From contig JAPPMO010000112.1 in NCBI GenBank assembly GCA_028873975.1, positions 16,258 to 58,813 on the forward strand: a DNA stretch of 42,556 nt. Reading direction: 5' to 3'. Source of the stretch: Chloroflexota bacterium (lineage in GTDB: Bacteria > Chloroflexota > Anaerolineae > Aggregatilineales > Phototrophicaceae). Under the pieces are notes generated by a model. It was not told the origin of the DNA. It saw nothing but the letters and a program-made list of their open reading frames with translations, and searched no databases. Position numbers and translations under genes: made by a program. The stretch's first letter is position 1. Each line of letters starts with the position of its first letter. Below are positions 17,305 through 26,697 of this stretch, one piece after another.

Positions 17305-18831
17305 ATGTTCCTGGATACACTTGAGCGGCATTACCGAGACCTCCCCGAAAAGACCGCTATCGAGTTGATCAGCGATGCGGGACAGTTGCGGGTTACCTAT
17401 GCCCAGCTAGAAGCGCATGTCAACCGCACAGCGGACTACTTGCTTTCAGTGGGCGTCAAACGCGGGGACCGAGTCGCCGTGCAACTGCCCAAGTCCCTGC
17501 CTTTCATCTACTTTCACCTGGCGGCTATGCAGGTCGGCGCGATCTTCTTGCCGCTCAACCCGGCTTATCCCGAAGCCGAACTGCGCTATTTCCTGGAAGA
17601 CTCCGGCGCGAGCGTCTTCGTCGCCGATGCCAAAGACCAAGGCATGGTTGACGCGGCCATCGACGGCTTGCCAGCTGGCGAAATGACGTCCTTCGTCCAG
17701 AAGCCACAGGATATTGGCGCAACCTGGCTGGCGGATTACTCTGCTCGCCGCCGCTATCCTCTGCCGAAGGATCCGAACCAGACTGCCATGATGCTGTATA
17801 CCAGCGGCACGACCAGCCGCCCCAAGGGCGCGCGCATCACCCATGGCAACCTGAGCGCCAATATCGCGTCGCTGCACGAAGCCTGGGGCTGGCGCGAAGA
17901 TGACGCGCTGCTGCATGTTTTGCCGATATTTCATGTGCATGGCTTGGTGGTGGCGCTGCACGGCGCGCTGCATGCGGGGGCGACAGCCGCGCTCACAACC
18001 GCCTTCGACGCCGCGTCGACCCTGGAGCTGCTGAGCTCCGGGCGGTTCAGCGTGTTCATGGCAGTGCCGACCATGCACCGGCGCTTGTTTCAGTTGGCGG
18101 GCGGGGCGGGCGAGAAACGCTACGACCTCAGCGCTATGCGGCTCTTGACATCGGGCTCCGACCGTTTGCCCGACGACCTCTTTTTTGGCTATCAGCGGAC
18201 CTTCAATGTCACCTTGCTGGAGCGCTATGGCATGACGGAGACGGGCATGAACCTGTCCAATCCGCTGCGCGGGGAACGGCGCGTTGGCGCGGTGGGCCTG
18301 CCCTTGCCCGGCGTAGCGGCGCGCATTGTCGACCCCGAAAGCGGCGCGGTCTTGGCGGAGAAGCAAGTGGGCGAACTGCAAATCAAAGGCGCTCATGTCT
18401 TCGCCGGCTACTGGGGACAGCCGAAAAAGACGGCGGAGGCATTCACGGACGATGGCTGGCTGCGGACGGGCGACCTGGCTCTGCGCGAGCCGGATGGCTA
18501 TTACACGCTCAAAGGGCGGGCAAAGGACCTGATCATCAGCGGCGGCTTGAATATCTATCCGCCGGAAGTGGAGCTGGCGCTGATGACGCATGAGGCGATA
18601 GCAGCCTGCGCGGTGATCGGCTGCCCGGACAAAGAATGGGGCGAAGAAGTGGTGGCGGTCGTCGTGCCACAGGCGGGGGAAAGTATAGACAGCGCCGAAA
18701 TCATCGCCTATTGCCGCCGTCAACTGGCGGCTTACAAGGCGCCGCGCCGCGTTATCGTGGCGGATAAACTGCCGAGCAACGCGCTGGGAAAAGTACAGAA
18801 GGCGAAATTGCGCGAGCGCTGCTGCTCATAG
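17305..18831 (+). CDS. AMP-forming acyl-CoA synthetase, malonyl-CoA synthetase (MatB)-like
   Basis: ANL-superfamily ligase of 508 aa that adenylates a carboxylic acid and forms the CoA thioester. The P-loop motif MLYTSGTTSRPKG spans 163-175. The A5 motif ERYGMTETGM is at 306-315, followed by SNPLRGERRVGAVGLPLPGV, a stretch close to that of malonyl/methylmalonyl-CoA synthetases. The hinge region WLRTGDLALREPDGYYTLKGRAKD is present, and the catalytic lysine lies in NALGKVQKAKL near the end. GAAAGG is 8 nt before the ATG. It starts 61 bp after the PfkB gene on the same strand and may be the last gene of that operon. Its link to sugar catabolism is unclear. Substrate assignment as malonate is likely but not certain. 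Confidence 0.88.
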   Translation: MFLDTLERHYRDLPEKTAIELISDAGQLRVTYAQLEAHVNRTADYLLSVGVKRGDRVAVQLPKSLPFIYFHLAAMQVGAIFLPLNPAYPEAELRYFLEDSGASVFVADAKDQGMVDAAIDGLPAGEMTSFVQKPQDIGATWLADYSARRRYPLPKDPNQTAMMLYTSGTTSRPKGARITHGNLSANIASLHEAWGWREDDALLHVLPIFHVHGLVVALHGALHAGATAALTTAFDAASTLELLSSGRFSVFMAVPTMHRRLFQLAGGAGEKRYDLSAMRLLTSGSDRLPDDLFFGYQRTFNVTLLERYGMTETGMNLSNPLRGERRVGAVGLPLPGVAARIVDPESGAVLAEKQVGELQIKGAHVFAGYWGQPKKTAEAFTDDGWLRTGDLALREPDGYYTLKGRAKDLIISGGLNIYPPEVELALMTHEAIAACAVIGCPDKEWGEEVVAVVVPQAGESIDSAEIIAYCRRQLAAYKAPRRVIVADKLPSNALGKVQKAKLRERCCS

Positions 18832-18852
18832 CGAGATTTGTGGAGCGCCGGC

Positions 18853-19389
18853 TTATCCCGCCCATTTGAATGTCACCCGGATCCGCCGAATGCGCGCGCG
18901 CACGGATGCGGCCTCTTCTCCCTCGGCCGCCGCGAGCAAGCTTAGCGCGCGGCCGCGATAGGGCGGATGTTGATCGGCGATCACTGCCAAACCGTGATAG
19001 GACCAGGCGCGGATGAATTTGTTGACGTCTTTGCTCTGCTCGATGAGCGCGAGCCACAATTGTTCGACGCGCTTTGATGGCAGGATCAAATCTCCCATCA
19101 TTTGCAAGACGTGCAGGCGCGCTTCCCAGTGGGAGGCGATCGTCAGGACAGCCAACGCTTGCTCGGTTTGCATCTGGGACAGAATCGCTCCCGCGCCCGC
19201 ATAGCGCCGCAGCAGCCAGGACGCGGCGCTCTGGACGCGCGCGTCTTCGCTGCCGACGAAATCGCAGAGCGCTTGCAAGACCGCCGGCGAAGGGGCGATC
19301 CCCGCGGCGACAGGCGCCAGGCTGTCAATGCCTTTGCCATCATACGCGGCGATTGCCGCGGCGACGCGTCCCGCGTCTTCGCTATTCAT
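18853..19389 (-). CDS. HEAT-repeat-like helical protein
   Basis: Soluble alpha-helical protein of 178 aa. Paired helices such as ALCDFVGSEDARVQSAASWLLRRY and the next SHWEARLHVLQMM ... RVEQLWLALIEQSKDVNKFIRAWSYHGLAVI look like degenerate HEAT/PBS-lyase-type repeats, a protein-binding scaffold. No catalytic motif is visible. Its ATG overlaps the stop of the DUF1801 gene by 4 nt (ATGA), so the two are translationally coupled. It converges on the MatB-like gene with a 21-bp gap that has no obvious terminator. The specific role is unknown. Confidence 0.75.
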   Translation of the reverse strand: MNSEDAGRVAAAIAAYDGKGIDSLAPVAAGIAPSPAVLQALCDFVGSEDARVQSAASWLLRRYAGAGAILSQMQTEQALAVLTIASHWEARLHVLQMMGDLILPSKRVEQLWLALIEQSKDVNKFIRAWSYHGLAVIADQHPPYRGRALSLLAAAEGEEAASVRARIRRIRVTFKWAG

Positions 19390-19787
19390 TTGAGCTTGGG
19401 CAGGTGACCACTGGCGCGCTCGATCAGTTCGCGGACGGCGGGATGCCGCAGTTGCTCGGCGCTGCGAATCTTGATATGCCGCAGCTCCTTGCCCGCGCCT
19501 TCCAGCAAGTTCTGCGGATCGGGCAGGTCCGCGCCGTAGAAGAAGCCCAGGTTCAGGTGTTTTTTGAAAGGCGCGAGATAACAGAAGTGCTCGGACATCT
19601 TCTTGGGACCGACGCCGTAACCGGCGATCTTTTGCCGCGCCCAGGGCACCTCGGTGATGCCGGGCATGACATCGGCCAGCAGGGCGCGCGCCTCGCGGGC
19701 AATTGCCTGAATTTCCGGCGTTGCGCTCGCGATGACTTCTTCAAAGTTGCCGTTTCCGCCGACGGTCTTGATCTTGGATTCGAGCAT
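19386..19787 (-). CDS. DUF1801 (YdhG-like) domain protein
   Basis: Small soluble protein, 133 aa from the chosen ATG, with the DUF1801 pattern: an N-terminal helix pair (EIQAIAREARALLADVMPGITEVPW), a YGVGPKKMSEHFCYLAPFKKHLNLGFFYG beta region matching the family segment around a conserved Phe-Lys-x-His, and a final helix. Family members have been discussed as iron chaperones, but the biochemical role is poorly established. The frame is open to 19820 with further ATGs at 19793 and 19820. 19787 is preferred because GAGG lies 6 nt upstream. A MITE-like element begins about 60 nt upstream, so its original promoter may have been displaced. It is coupled to the HEAT-like gene. Confidence 0.8.
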   Translation of the reverse strand: MLESKIKTVGGNGNFEEVIASATPEIQAIAREARALLADVMPGITEVPWARQKIAGYGVGPKKMSEHFCYLAPFKKHLNLGFFYGADLPDPQNLLEGAGKELRHIKIRSAEQLRHPAVRELIERASGHLPKLK

Positions 19788-19845
19788 GTCCATCCTCGCA
19801 CAAAGCTTTTGACTGGGCATTTTACCTGCAAGCCAGGATTATCGT

Positions 19846-20101
19846 CAGGGCAATCGCTTCAAATTTTTTTCAACACAGAGAGCGCAGAGCGCACAGAGTC
19901 CGTTGGTGTTCAGACGGCATTTCTTCTAGAATCCGAGACGAAGCATAAGAAAGAGTGATAAGCGAAATGTGATTTTTCTCTCGAAAACACAGTTGAAATA
20001 TGACATTTTATTTTTTCTCTGTGCCCTCTGTGTTCTCTGTGGTTAATATTCAGTTTAGATTCCCGCCATTCAGCCGCTATAATTTTGATGCAATTGCCCT
20101 G
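19846..20101. mobile_element. MITE-like palindromic element, family 1, copy B, with target duplication
   Basis: A 256-bp element with terminal inverted repeats CAGGGCAATCGCTTCAAA (left) and TTTTGATGCAATTGCCCTG (right). It is flanked by a perfect direct repeat GGATTATCGT (19836-19845 and 20102-20111; the next two bases CA also match). Internally the CACAGAGAGCGCAGAG arm near 19875 pairs with the CTCTGTGTTCTCTGTGGTT arm near 20025, making a long hairpin. No coding capacity is evident. This is the best-preserved copy and shows the insertion signature directly. A short remnant of the same CTCTGTGGTTAAATA arm lies at 20138-20169. Confidence 0.75.
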
Positions 20102-20208
20102 GGATTATCGTCAATTTGCTGATGGCGCGGTGGTTTCCTCTGTGTCCTCCCTGCGCTCTGTGGTTAAATACGAACCTGACAGCTTAGATCCGGTAGAAAG
20201 CCAGGAAC

Positions 20209-21390
20209 ATGACCACGGACAGTTTGCTGCAATGGCGGGACGAATTTCCCATTCTCAGTCGCTGCAATTATCTCATCAGCAATTCCCTGGGCGCCATGCC
20301 GCGCGGCGTCTACGACAGCCTGCGCTCTTACGCCGATACCTGGGCGGAGCAGGGCGTGTCGGCTTGGGGCAGCGGCTGGTTCGAGCTGCCGGGGACGGTG
20401 GGGGACAAAATCGCGCCTTTGCTGGGCGCCGCGCCGGATACCGTTCTGGCGCATCAGAATGCCAGCATCGCCAACAGCATTCTCTTTGGCGGGATGGATT
20501 TCAGCGACGCAAAGCGCGATAAAGTGGTCATCACGGAACTGGATTTTCCCAGCGATGTCTATGTGCTGCGGCGCTGGCTGCCCGGGCATATACAGGTCCA
20601 CATGGTCAAGTCGCCCGACGGCATCACAATTGACACGGAGGAATTGCTGGACGCCATTGACGAGCGCACGCGGCTGGTCAGCGTCTCGCATGTGCTCTTC
20701 CGCAGCGCCTACATCATGCCGGCGCGGGAGATCGTCGCCAAAGCGCACAGCGTGGGCGCGCAAGTGGTTTTCAACGGCTATCACAGCGTCGGCGTGATTC
20801 CGGTCGAGGTCCGCGAGTGGGATGCGGACTTCTATATTGGCGGCACGCTCAAGTGGCTCTGCGGCGGACCCGGCGGCGTCTTCATGTACGCCCGTCCCGA
20901 TCTGCTGCCGAGCTTGCAGCCCAAGGTGACGGGCTGGTTCGCGCATCGCAGCCCCTTCTCCTTTGACGTCGAGAAGCTGGAATTGCGCGAGGATGCCTAC
21001 CGCCTGATGAACGGCACACCGGGCATCGCCTCCCTGCACGCGGTGCAGCCCGGCGTCGATATCATCGCCCAAATCGGCGTAGCCGCCATCCGTGAAAAAT
21101 CGGTGCGGCAAACGGCGCTGGTCATCGAACTGGCGGATGAGCTGGGTTATGAGGTCTTTTCACCCCGAGATCCCGCGCGCCGCGCCGGCACGGTAACGGT
21201 TAATCCCCCACATGCCTATGAGCTGTCCTGCGAGTTGCTGGCGCGGGATATCAAGGTCGATTTTCGGCCCAAAGCCGGCATCCGCATCGCGCCGCATTTT
21301 TACAATTCGGACGCGGAGATAAAGGCGGCGATGTCGGCGATCGCTGAGATCCTGGCCGATGGCAGCTGGCGGCGGCATCAGCCGGCATGA
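20209..21390 (+). CDS. PLP-dependent aminotransferase class V-fold enzyme, kynureninase-like
   Basis: Fold-type I PLP enzyme of 393 aa, close in layout to kynureninases and cysteine-desulfurase-like proteins. Lys215 in GGTLKWLCGGPGG is the predicted Schiff-base lysine, and the GGPG turn after it is typical of kynureninase. The preceding strand reads VVFNGYHSVGVIPVEV. His192 is conserved, but the position usually held by the Asp that pairs with the PLP ring nitrogen is Asn189 (codon AAC), which could weaken electron withdrawal and change the reaction. The ATG follows AGGAAC. Its stop overlaps an ATG of the next (LLM oxidoreductase) frame, so the genes are co-expressed. The substrate is unknown; kynurenine itself is not supported by other genes here. 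Confidence 0.88.
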   Translation: MTTDSLLQWRDEFPILSRCNYLISNSLGAMPRGVYDSLRSYADTWAEQGVSAWGSGWFELPGTVGDKIAPLLGAAPDTVLAHQNASIANSILFGGMDFSDAKRDKVVITELDFPSDVYVLRRWLPGHIQVHMVKSPDGITIDTEELLDAIDERTRLVSVSHVLFRSAYIMPAREIVAKAHSVGAQVVFNGYHSVGVIPVEVREWDADFYIGGTLKWLCGGPGGVFMYARPDLLPSLQPKVTGWFAHRSPFSFDVEKLELREDAYRLMNGTPGIASLHAVQPGVDIIAQIGVAAIREKSVRQTALVIELADELGYEVFSPRDPARRAGTVTVNPPHAYELSCELLARDIKVDFRPKAGIRIAPHFYNSDAEIKAAMSAIAEILADGSWRRHQPA

Positions 21391-21416
21391 CGAAGACCCA
21401 AACAGGAGAAAAGCGC

Positions 21417-22472
21417 ATGACCCAGATCGGCATCATGATTGAAGGACAAGACGGCTTGAATTGGCCGCGTTGGAAAGCGCTGCTGCAAACGGCGGAAGAC
21501 TGCGGCTATCAGTGTATCTTCCGGTCCGACCACTTCAGCAATGCTTCCGGTCCCGAAAAGGACTCGCTGGAAATGTGGATCTCGCTGGCTTATGCCGCCA
21601 GCCACACCAAGACCATCGAATTTGGTCCGCTGGTAGCGCCGGTGACCTTTCGGCATCCGACAATGAACCTTCGTTATGCGGCGGCAATAGACGACTTAAG
21701 CGGCGGACGCCTGGTGCTGGGCCTGGGCGCCGGCTGGAATGCGTATGAGCACCGCAAGTTTGGCATTCCTTTCCACGATTTCCCGACGCGCTACCGGATG
21801 CTGGAAGAGGCGCTGCAGCTCACGCGGTCGCTGCTGCGATCGGACGGACCGGTCAACTATGATGGCGAATTCTATCACTTGAATGAGGCCATATTGCTGC
21901 CGCGTCCCGCTCGTCAGAATGGACCGCCCATTCTGATCGGCGGCAACGGACCCAAAAAGACACTGCCGCTGGCTGCGGAATTCGCCGATGAATGGAACGC
22001 GGTTTATATCGATCTGGCGACATATAAGGAACGCCGGGCGCTGATGTCCGAGTATCTGGAGGAACGGGGACGCAGCGAGGCGGACATGAAGTTTTCGTTG
22101 ATGACGCGCGTCGTATACCGTCCGACGCAGGCCGGCTTAGAGGCCTATTTGCACGAGAGCGGCATCAGTGACGAAGCGCGGCACGGGGGCGCGATGATCG
22201 TCGGCACAGCGAATGAAGTGATTGATCAGATCGCCGCGCGCGCGGAAGCCGGCGTGCAGCGCTTCATGCTGCAGTGGATGGAGATGGACGACCTGGACAA
22301 TCTGGAACTGCTGGCGCGCGACGTCCTGCCGCAGTTCGCCCCGAAATCGCTGAAGCCGCTTGACAAGCCCAGGGCGCAGAAATCGCGACGGCGGGCAAGG
22401 GGGCAAAAGACGCAGAGAATGCGGCAGGCGCCTAACATTCCCAAGGCGCCCAAAGTACGACGGAAGCGCTAG
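21417..22472 (+). CDS. LLM class (F420- or FMN-dependent) oxidoreductase
   Basis: Luciferase-like TIM-barrel oxidoreductase, 351 aa from the chosen start. Typical segments are present: WPRWKALLQTAEDCGYQCIF near the N-terminus, then GPLVAPVTFRHP, LSGGRLVLGLGAGWNAYEH and a FPTRYRMLEEALQL helix. This pattern is usual for F420-dependent members common in Chloroflexota and Actinobacteria, but FMN cannot be excluded. The frame is open from an ATG at 21387 that overlaps the previous stop. The ATG at 21417 is preferred because AGGAG lies 8 nt before it. The last 35 residues are a basic tail rich in Arg, Lys and Pro beyond the domain. Co-transcribed with the PLP enzyme; the joint substrate is unknown. 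Confidence 0.9.
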   Translation: MTQIGIMIEGQDGLNWPRWKALLQTAEDCGYQCIFRSDHFSNASGPEKDSLEMWISLAYAASHTKTIEFGPLVAPVTFRHPTMNLRYAAAIDDLSGGRLVLGLGAGWNAYEHRKFGIPFHDFPTRYRMLEEALQLTRSLLRSDGPVNYDGEFYHLNEAILLPRPARQNGPPILIGGNGPKKTLPLAAEFADEWNAVYIDLATYKERRALMSEYLEERGRSEADMKFSLMTRVVYRPTQAGLEAYLHESGISDEARHGGAMIVGTANEVIDQIAARAEAGVQRFMLQWMEMDDLDNLELLARDVLPQFAPKSLKPLDKPRAQKSRRRARGQKTQRMRQAPNIPKAPKVRRKR

Positions 22473-22565
22473 GGTACACAAGCGTAGAGACCATTGCGCT
22501 GGAGATCCCGCGATGTCCCAAAAGAACTTGGGCGCAACAATCTCGCTTTGATAACGTCTGCGTCT

Positions 22566-23588
22566 CTAGTTTGGAATCTGATTGATCGGCTGGCCGGCTT
22601 CGTAGGCCAGCGCCGTCTCCACCATCTTGTCAAAAGTGTATTGCGGATTATAGCCCAGCATGAGGCGCGCTTTTTCGGTCGAGGCTCCCGCGCCGCGCCA
22701 GAAGGGCATCGTCACCTCGCGGTAGAGCCGTCCGGTCGCATCCGCAAGGGCGCGCGCGGCATCGGTATAGGGTATTGGCGGCGGTCCGGTCATATTAAAG
22801 GCTTCGCCGACGGCTTTGTCGCTTTCCAGCGCGAGTATGGTGCCGGCCACCGTATCGCGCACATCCTGCACAACCAGCAGCCAGGGCTCGCCAGCCGGGT
22901 CGCTTACCCCGCAGACGGCATCCGGCGTCTCCAGCAATTCGCTCATGATCTCCTTGGTCGCTTCGATATGTTCGGCGCCGAACCAGGGAATGCGGTTCCT
23001 GGACAGCGTCATGTCAATGAAGTAGTTCAGCCAAGCCGGGCGAAGCATGCCCAGCACCTCGTTTGCGGCTTTGATTGAGCTATAGCGCAGAATCGTCACC
23101 GGCAGGCCGTATTCGCGCATATAACTGAGGCAGATTTCCTCGGACAGGAGCTTGGTCAGCGCGTAGATATCGATCGGTCTCTGCGGACTGTCTTCAGCAA
23201 ATTCGACTGGACGGGTGACGAAGGGATTGTAGGTCTGGTAGGTGCTGGCGAAGAGAAAGCGCTTGAGCGGCCGGCGCGATGCCAAGGCGCCTTCCAGCAA
23301 ACTCATTGTGGCGCGCGTGTTGACATTGAGCATACGCTCCGATGAGGAACTCCCTTGCGGAATCTGCGCCCCTTGGTGAATGATGACATCGACGCCATCG
23401 ACAGCCGCGCGCAGGCTATCGGCATCGGCTAAATCCGCTTCCAGTATCTCAACGCCGAGCCTCGCCGCCTTGCCCGCTTGCGGGTCCTTTGGCATGACCA
23501 GCCCGCGGATTTCATAGCCCCGCCGCTTCATCTCATGGGCGAGGTTGGGTCCCACGCGGCCGCTGATGCCAGTAATCAATGCCTTCAT
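22566..23588 (-). CDS. NAD(P)-dependent epimerase/dehydratase family protein (extended SDR)
   Basis: Extended short-chain dehydrogenase/reductase of 340 aa. The Rossmann motif GISGRVG is at residues 7-13, a conserved DVIIHQGAQ strand follows, and the catalytic YALTK pair (Tyr and Lys four residues apart) is present near 142-146. The C-terminal half contains a helical substrate domain. Such enzymes epimerise or dehydrate nucleotide sugars or reduce related ketones; no specific substrate motif is recognised. AAGGGAG precedes the ATG and overlaps the end of the mog-like gene, 15 nt upstream, so both form a minus-strand operon. It converges with the LLM gene across a 93-bp gap in which I see no terminator. 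Confidence 0.9.
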   Translation of the reverse strand: MKALITGISGRVGPNLAHEMKRRGYEIRGLVMPKDPQAGKAARLGVEILEADLADADSLRAAVDGVDVIIHQGAQIPQGSSSSERMLNVNTRATMSLLEGALASRRPLKRFLFASTYQTYNPFVTRPVEFAEDSPQRPIDIYALTKLLSEEICLSYMREYGLPVTILRYSSIKAANEVLGMLRPAWLNYFIDMTLSRNRIPWFGAEHIEATKEIMSELLETPDAVCGVSDPAGEPWLLVVQDVRDTVAGTILALESDKAVGEAFNMTGPPPIPYTDAARALADATGRLYREVTMPFWRGAGASTEKARLMLGYNPQYTFDKMVETALAYEAGQPINQIPN

Positions 23589-23603
23589 GCTGCCGCTCCC
23601 TTT

Positions 23604-24134
23604 TCACTTATTCTTGGGCCGAAAGGAGGCGATCTTGCTCTCGTCCGTGGTCAGATAAGCGCCTTCGATCAGATCCACGCAGTAGGGAATGGCCGGCATG
23701 ACCGCGTCCAGGCAGTCGCGGATGGCGCTGGGCTTGCCGGGCAAGTTGACGATCAGAGCCCGGCCGCGGATCCCGGCCGTCTGCCGCGACAGGATCGCCG
23801 TGGGCACATATTGCAGCGACACCTGCCGCATCAACTCGCCGAAGCCGGGCATCATCTTTTCACAGACGGCTTCGGTCGCATCGGGACTGATGTCGCGGAC
23901 GGCGGGTCCGGTGCCGCCGGTGGTGACGACCAGGCTGCAACCTTCGTCATCAACCATGCGGGTCAGCGCGCCCGTGATCTGGTCGAACTCGTCCGGAACG
24001 ACCATGGCCACCGCCTCCCAGTCATTGGTCAGCACCTCGCTCAGATAGTCGTGAATAGCCGGACCGCCCAAGTCTTCGTAGACGCCGCGGTGGGCGCGGT
24101 CGGAAACGGTCAGGATGCCAATTCTCGCTGTCAT
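23604..24134 (-). CDS. mog: MogA/MoaB-type molybdopterin adenylyltransferase
   Basis: Molybdenum-cofactor biosynthesis protein of 176 aa, a usual length for the MogA/MoaB family. It binds molybdopterin and, in MogA, adenylates it before metal insertion. The start MTARIGILTVSDRA, the nucleotide/pterin loop TTGGTGPAVRDISPDAT (71-87) and the late NLPGKPSAIRDCL segment are all diagnostic of the family. AAAGGAG precedes the ATG by 7 nt. The distinction between MogA and MoaB is not certain from sequence alone. A Mo enzyme is therefore probably encoded elsewhere. The tRNA-Sec at 36029 makes a formate-dehydrogenase-type selenoenzyme conceivable, but no such gene is in the window. Confidence 0.9.
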   Translation of the reverse strand: MTARIGILTVSDRAHRGVYEDLGGPAIHDYLSEVLTNDWEAVAMVVPDEFDQITGALTRMVDDEGCSLVVTTGGTGPAVRDISPDATEAVCEKMMPGFGELMRQVSLQYVPTAILSRQTAGIRGRALIVNLPGKPSAIRDCLDAVMPAIPYCVDLIEGAYLTTDESKIASFRPKNK

Positions 24135-24209
24135 GCGGGCTCCTTTGCTCTGGATAGAATGCCCTAGTTTAGCTATACTCGCGGCGTTTAGACAATAGGA
24201 TCAGGACTG

Positions 24210-24393
24210 AGTAGTGTATCCTTTTTGGTTGAAAAAGAAATCTAAACCACCGAGAACACCGAGGACATCGAGAATTGTTTGCGAAATAGTCGTTTTCTTT
24301 GTGTTTTTCGTGTCTTGACGGTCAGTGTCTACGCGACCTGTGGTGAAACTGAATGTGGCTCATTTGAATTTCAACCGAATTCGATACATTATC
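24210..24393. mobile_element. Palindromic insertion element, family 2, with 17-bp direct repeats
   Basis: Terminal inverted repeats begin GTAGTGTATC...GGTTGAAA on the left (24211-24234) and ATAATGTATC...GGTTGAAA on the right, read inward (24392-24369). The element is flanked by CAATAGGATCAGGACTG (24193-24209) and CAATAGGAGCAAGACTG (24394-24410), identical at 15 of 17 positions, which looks like a target duplication. The right repeat contains the AGGAG ribosome-binding site of the cupin gene. Inner arms of the CCACCGAG type carry the 19-nt motif in inverted orientation (24320-24338). No ORF is present. The left terminal repeat recurs at 42401. Confidence 0.65.
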
Positions 24394-24412
24394 CAATAGG
24401 AGCAAGACTGCA

Positions 24413-24840
24413 ATGAGCGAACATGGCGATTTGAAGGCGCTAATTGAAGGCGACGATGGCATCAGCGTTTTGCGCGGCGGCGGGCAGAACCGCAATTGGA
24501 ACGGCATCCATTATAAGACAGGGTTATCGAGCAAGAACGTCAATGCGGAGGAGTTGTCGATCAATATCGCGACCATCCCGCCGGGCGGGGTGGCTTACGC
24601 GCATATCCATGTCGACTTCGAGGTGATGCTGTATATCCTCGAGGGCGAGGTGCGGCACGAATATGGCGATGGCTGCAAGCAGGTCGTGGACAATTCAGCC
24701 GGGGACTTCATCTTCATCGAGCCCGGGATCCCGCACGAGGTCTTCAACCGGAGCGACACGGAGCCGGTAGTGGCTTTTGTGGCGCGCTCGACCGCTGACG
24801 AGTGGGATCAGATTATTCCTTACGATCGGGATGGGGGGAT

Positions 24841-24844
<4 letters not shown>
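24413..24844 (+). CDS. Cupin domain protein
   Basis: Single-domain cupin of 143 aa. The first metal motif is HIHVDFEVMLYILEGEV (two His, then Glu after a short gap, and the Gly of the turn), and the second is PGIPHEVFN with the third His. Such proteins bind Fe, Mn or Ni and act as small isomerases, oxygenases or sensors; the activity here is unknown. The start follows AGGAG, supplied by the right-hand direct repeat of an inserted element, so its native leader has been interrupted. Its TGA overlaps the ATG of the restriction endonuclease gene, which places the R-M system exactly at its 3' end. GC content is like the chromosome and unlike the R-M genes. Confidence 0.88.
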
Positions 24845-26614
<1,770 letters not shown>

Positions 26615-26626
26615 AAATCACAAAAT

Positions 26627-26692
26627 AAGGTGAGCTTAAGATTTGAATGGGAAATCTAAAGACGAATTAAACAAAGGAAGTCACCTCACCTT
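26627..26692 (+). terminator. Inverted repeats downstream of the R-M pair
   Basis: AAGGTGAG (26627-26634) pairs with CTCACCTT (26685-26692), and inside it AGATTT GAATGGG AAATCT (26639-26657) forms a second small stem. The nested structure begins 13 nt after the methyltransferase stop and may end the transcript or mark the edge of the acquired segment. No long T-run follows, so intrinsic termination is weakly supported. Confidence 0.35.
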
Positions 26693-26697
26693 CGCCC

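Noticed and set aside
9108..20101. CRISPR array
   Set aside because: The recurring CCACAGAG/CCACCGAG tracts are parts of palindromic intergenic elements with no regular repeat-spacer spacing, and no cas genes are present.
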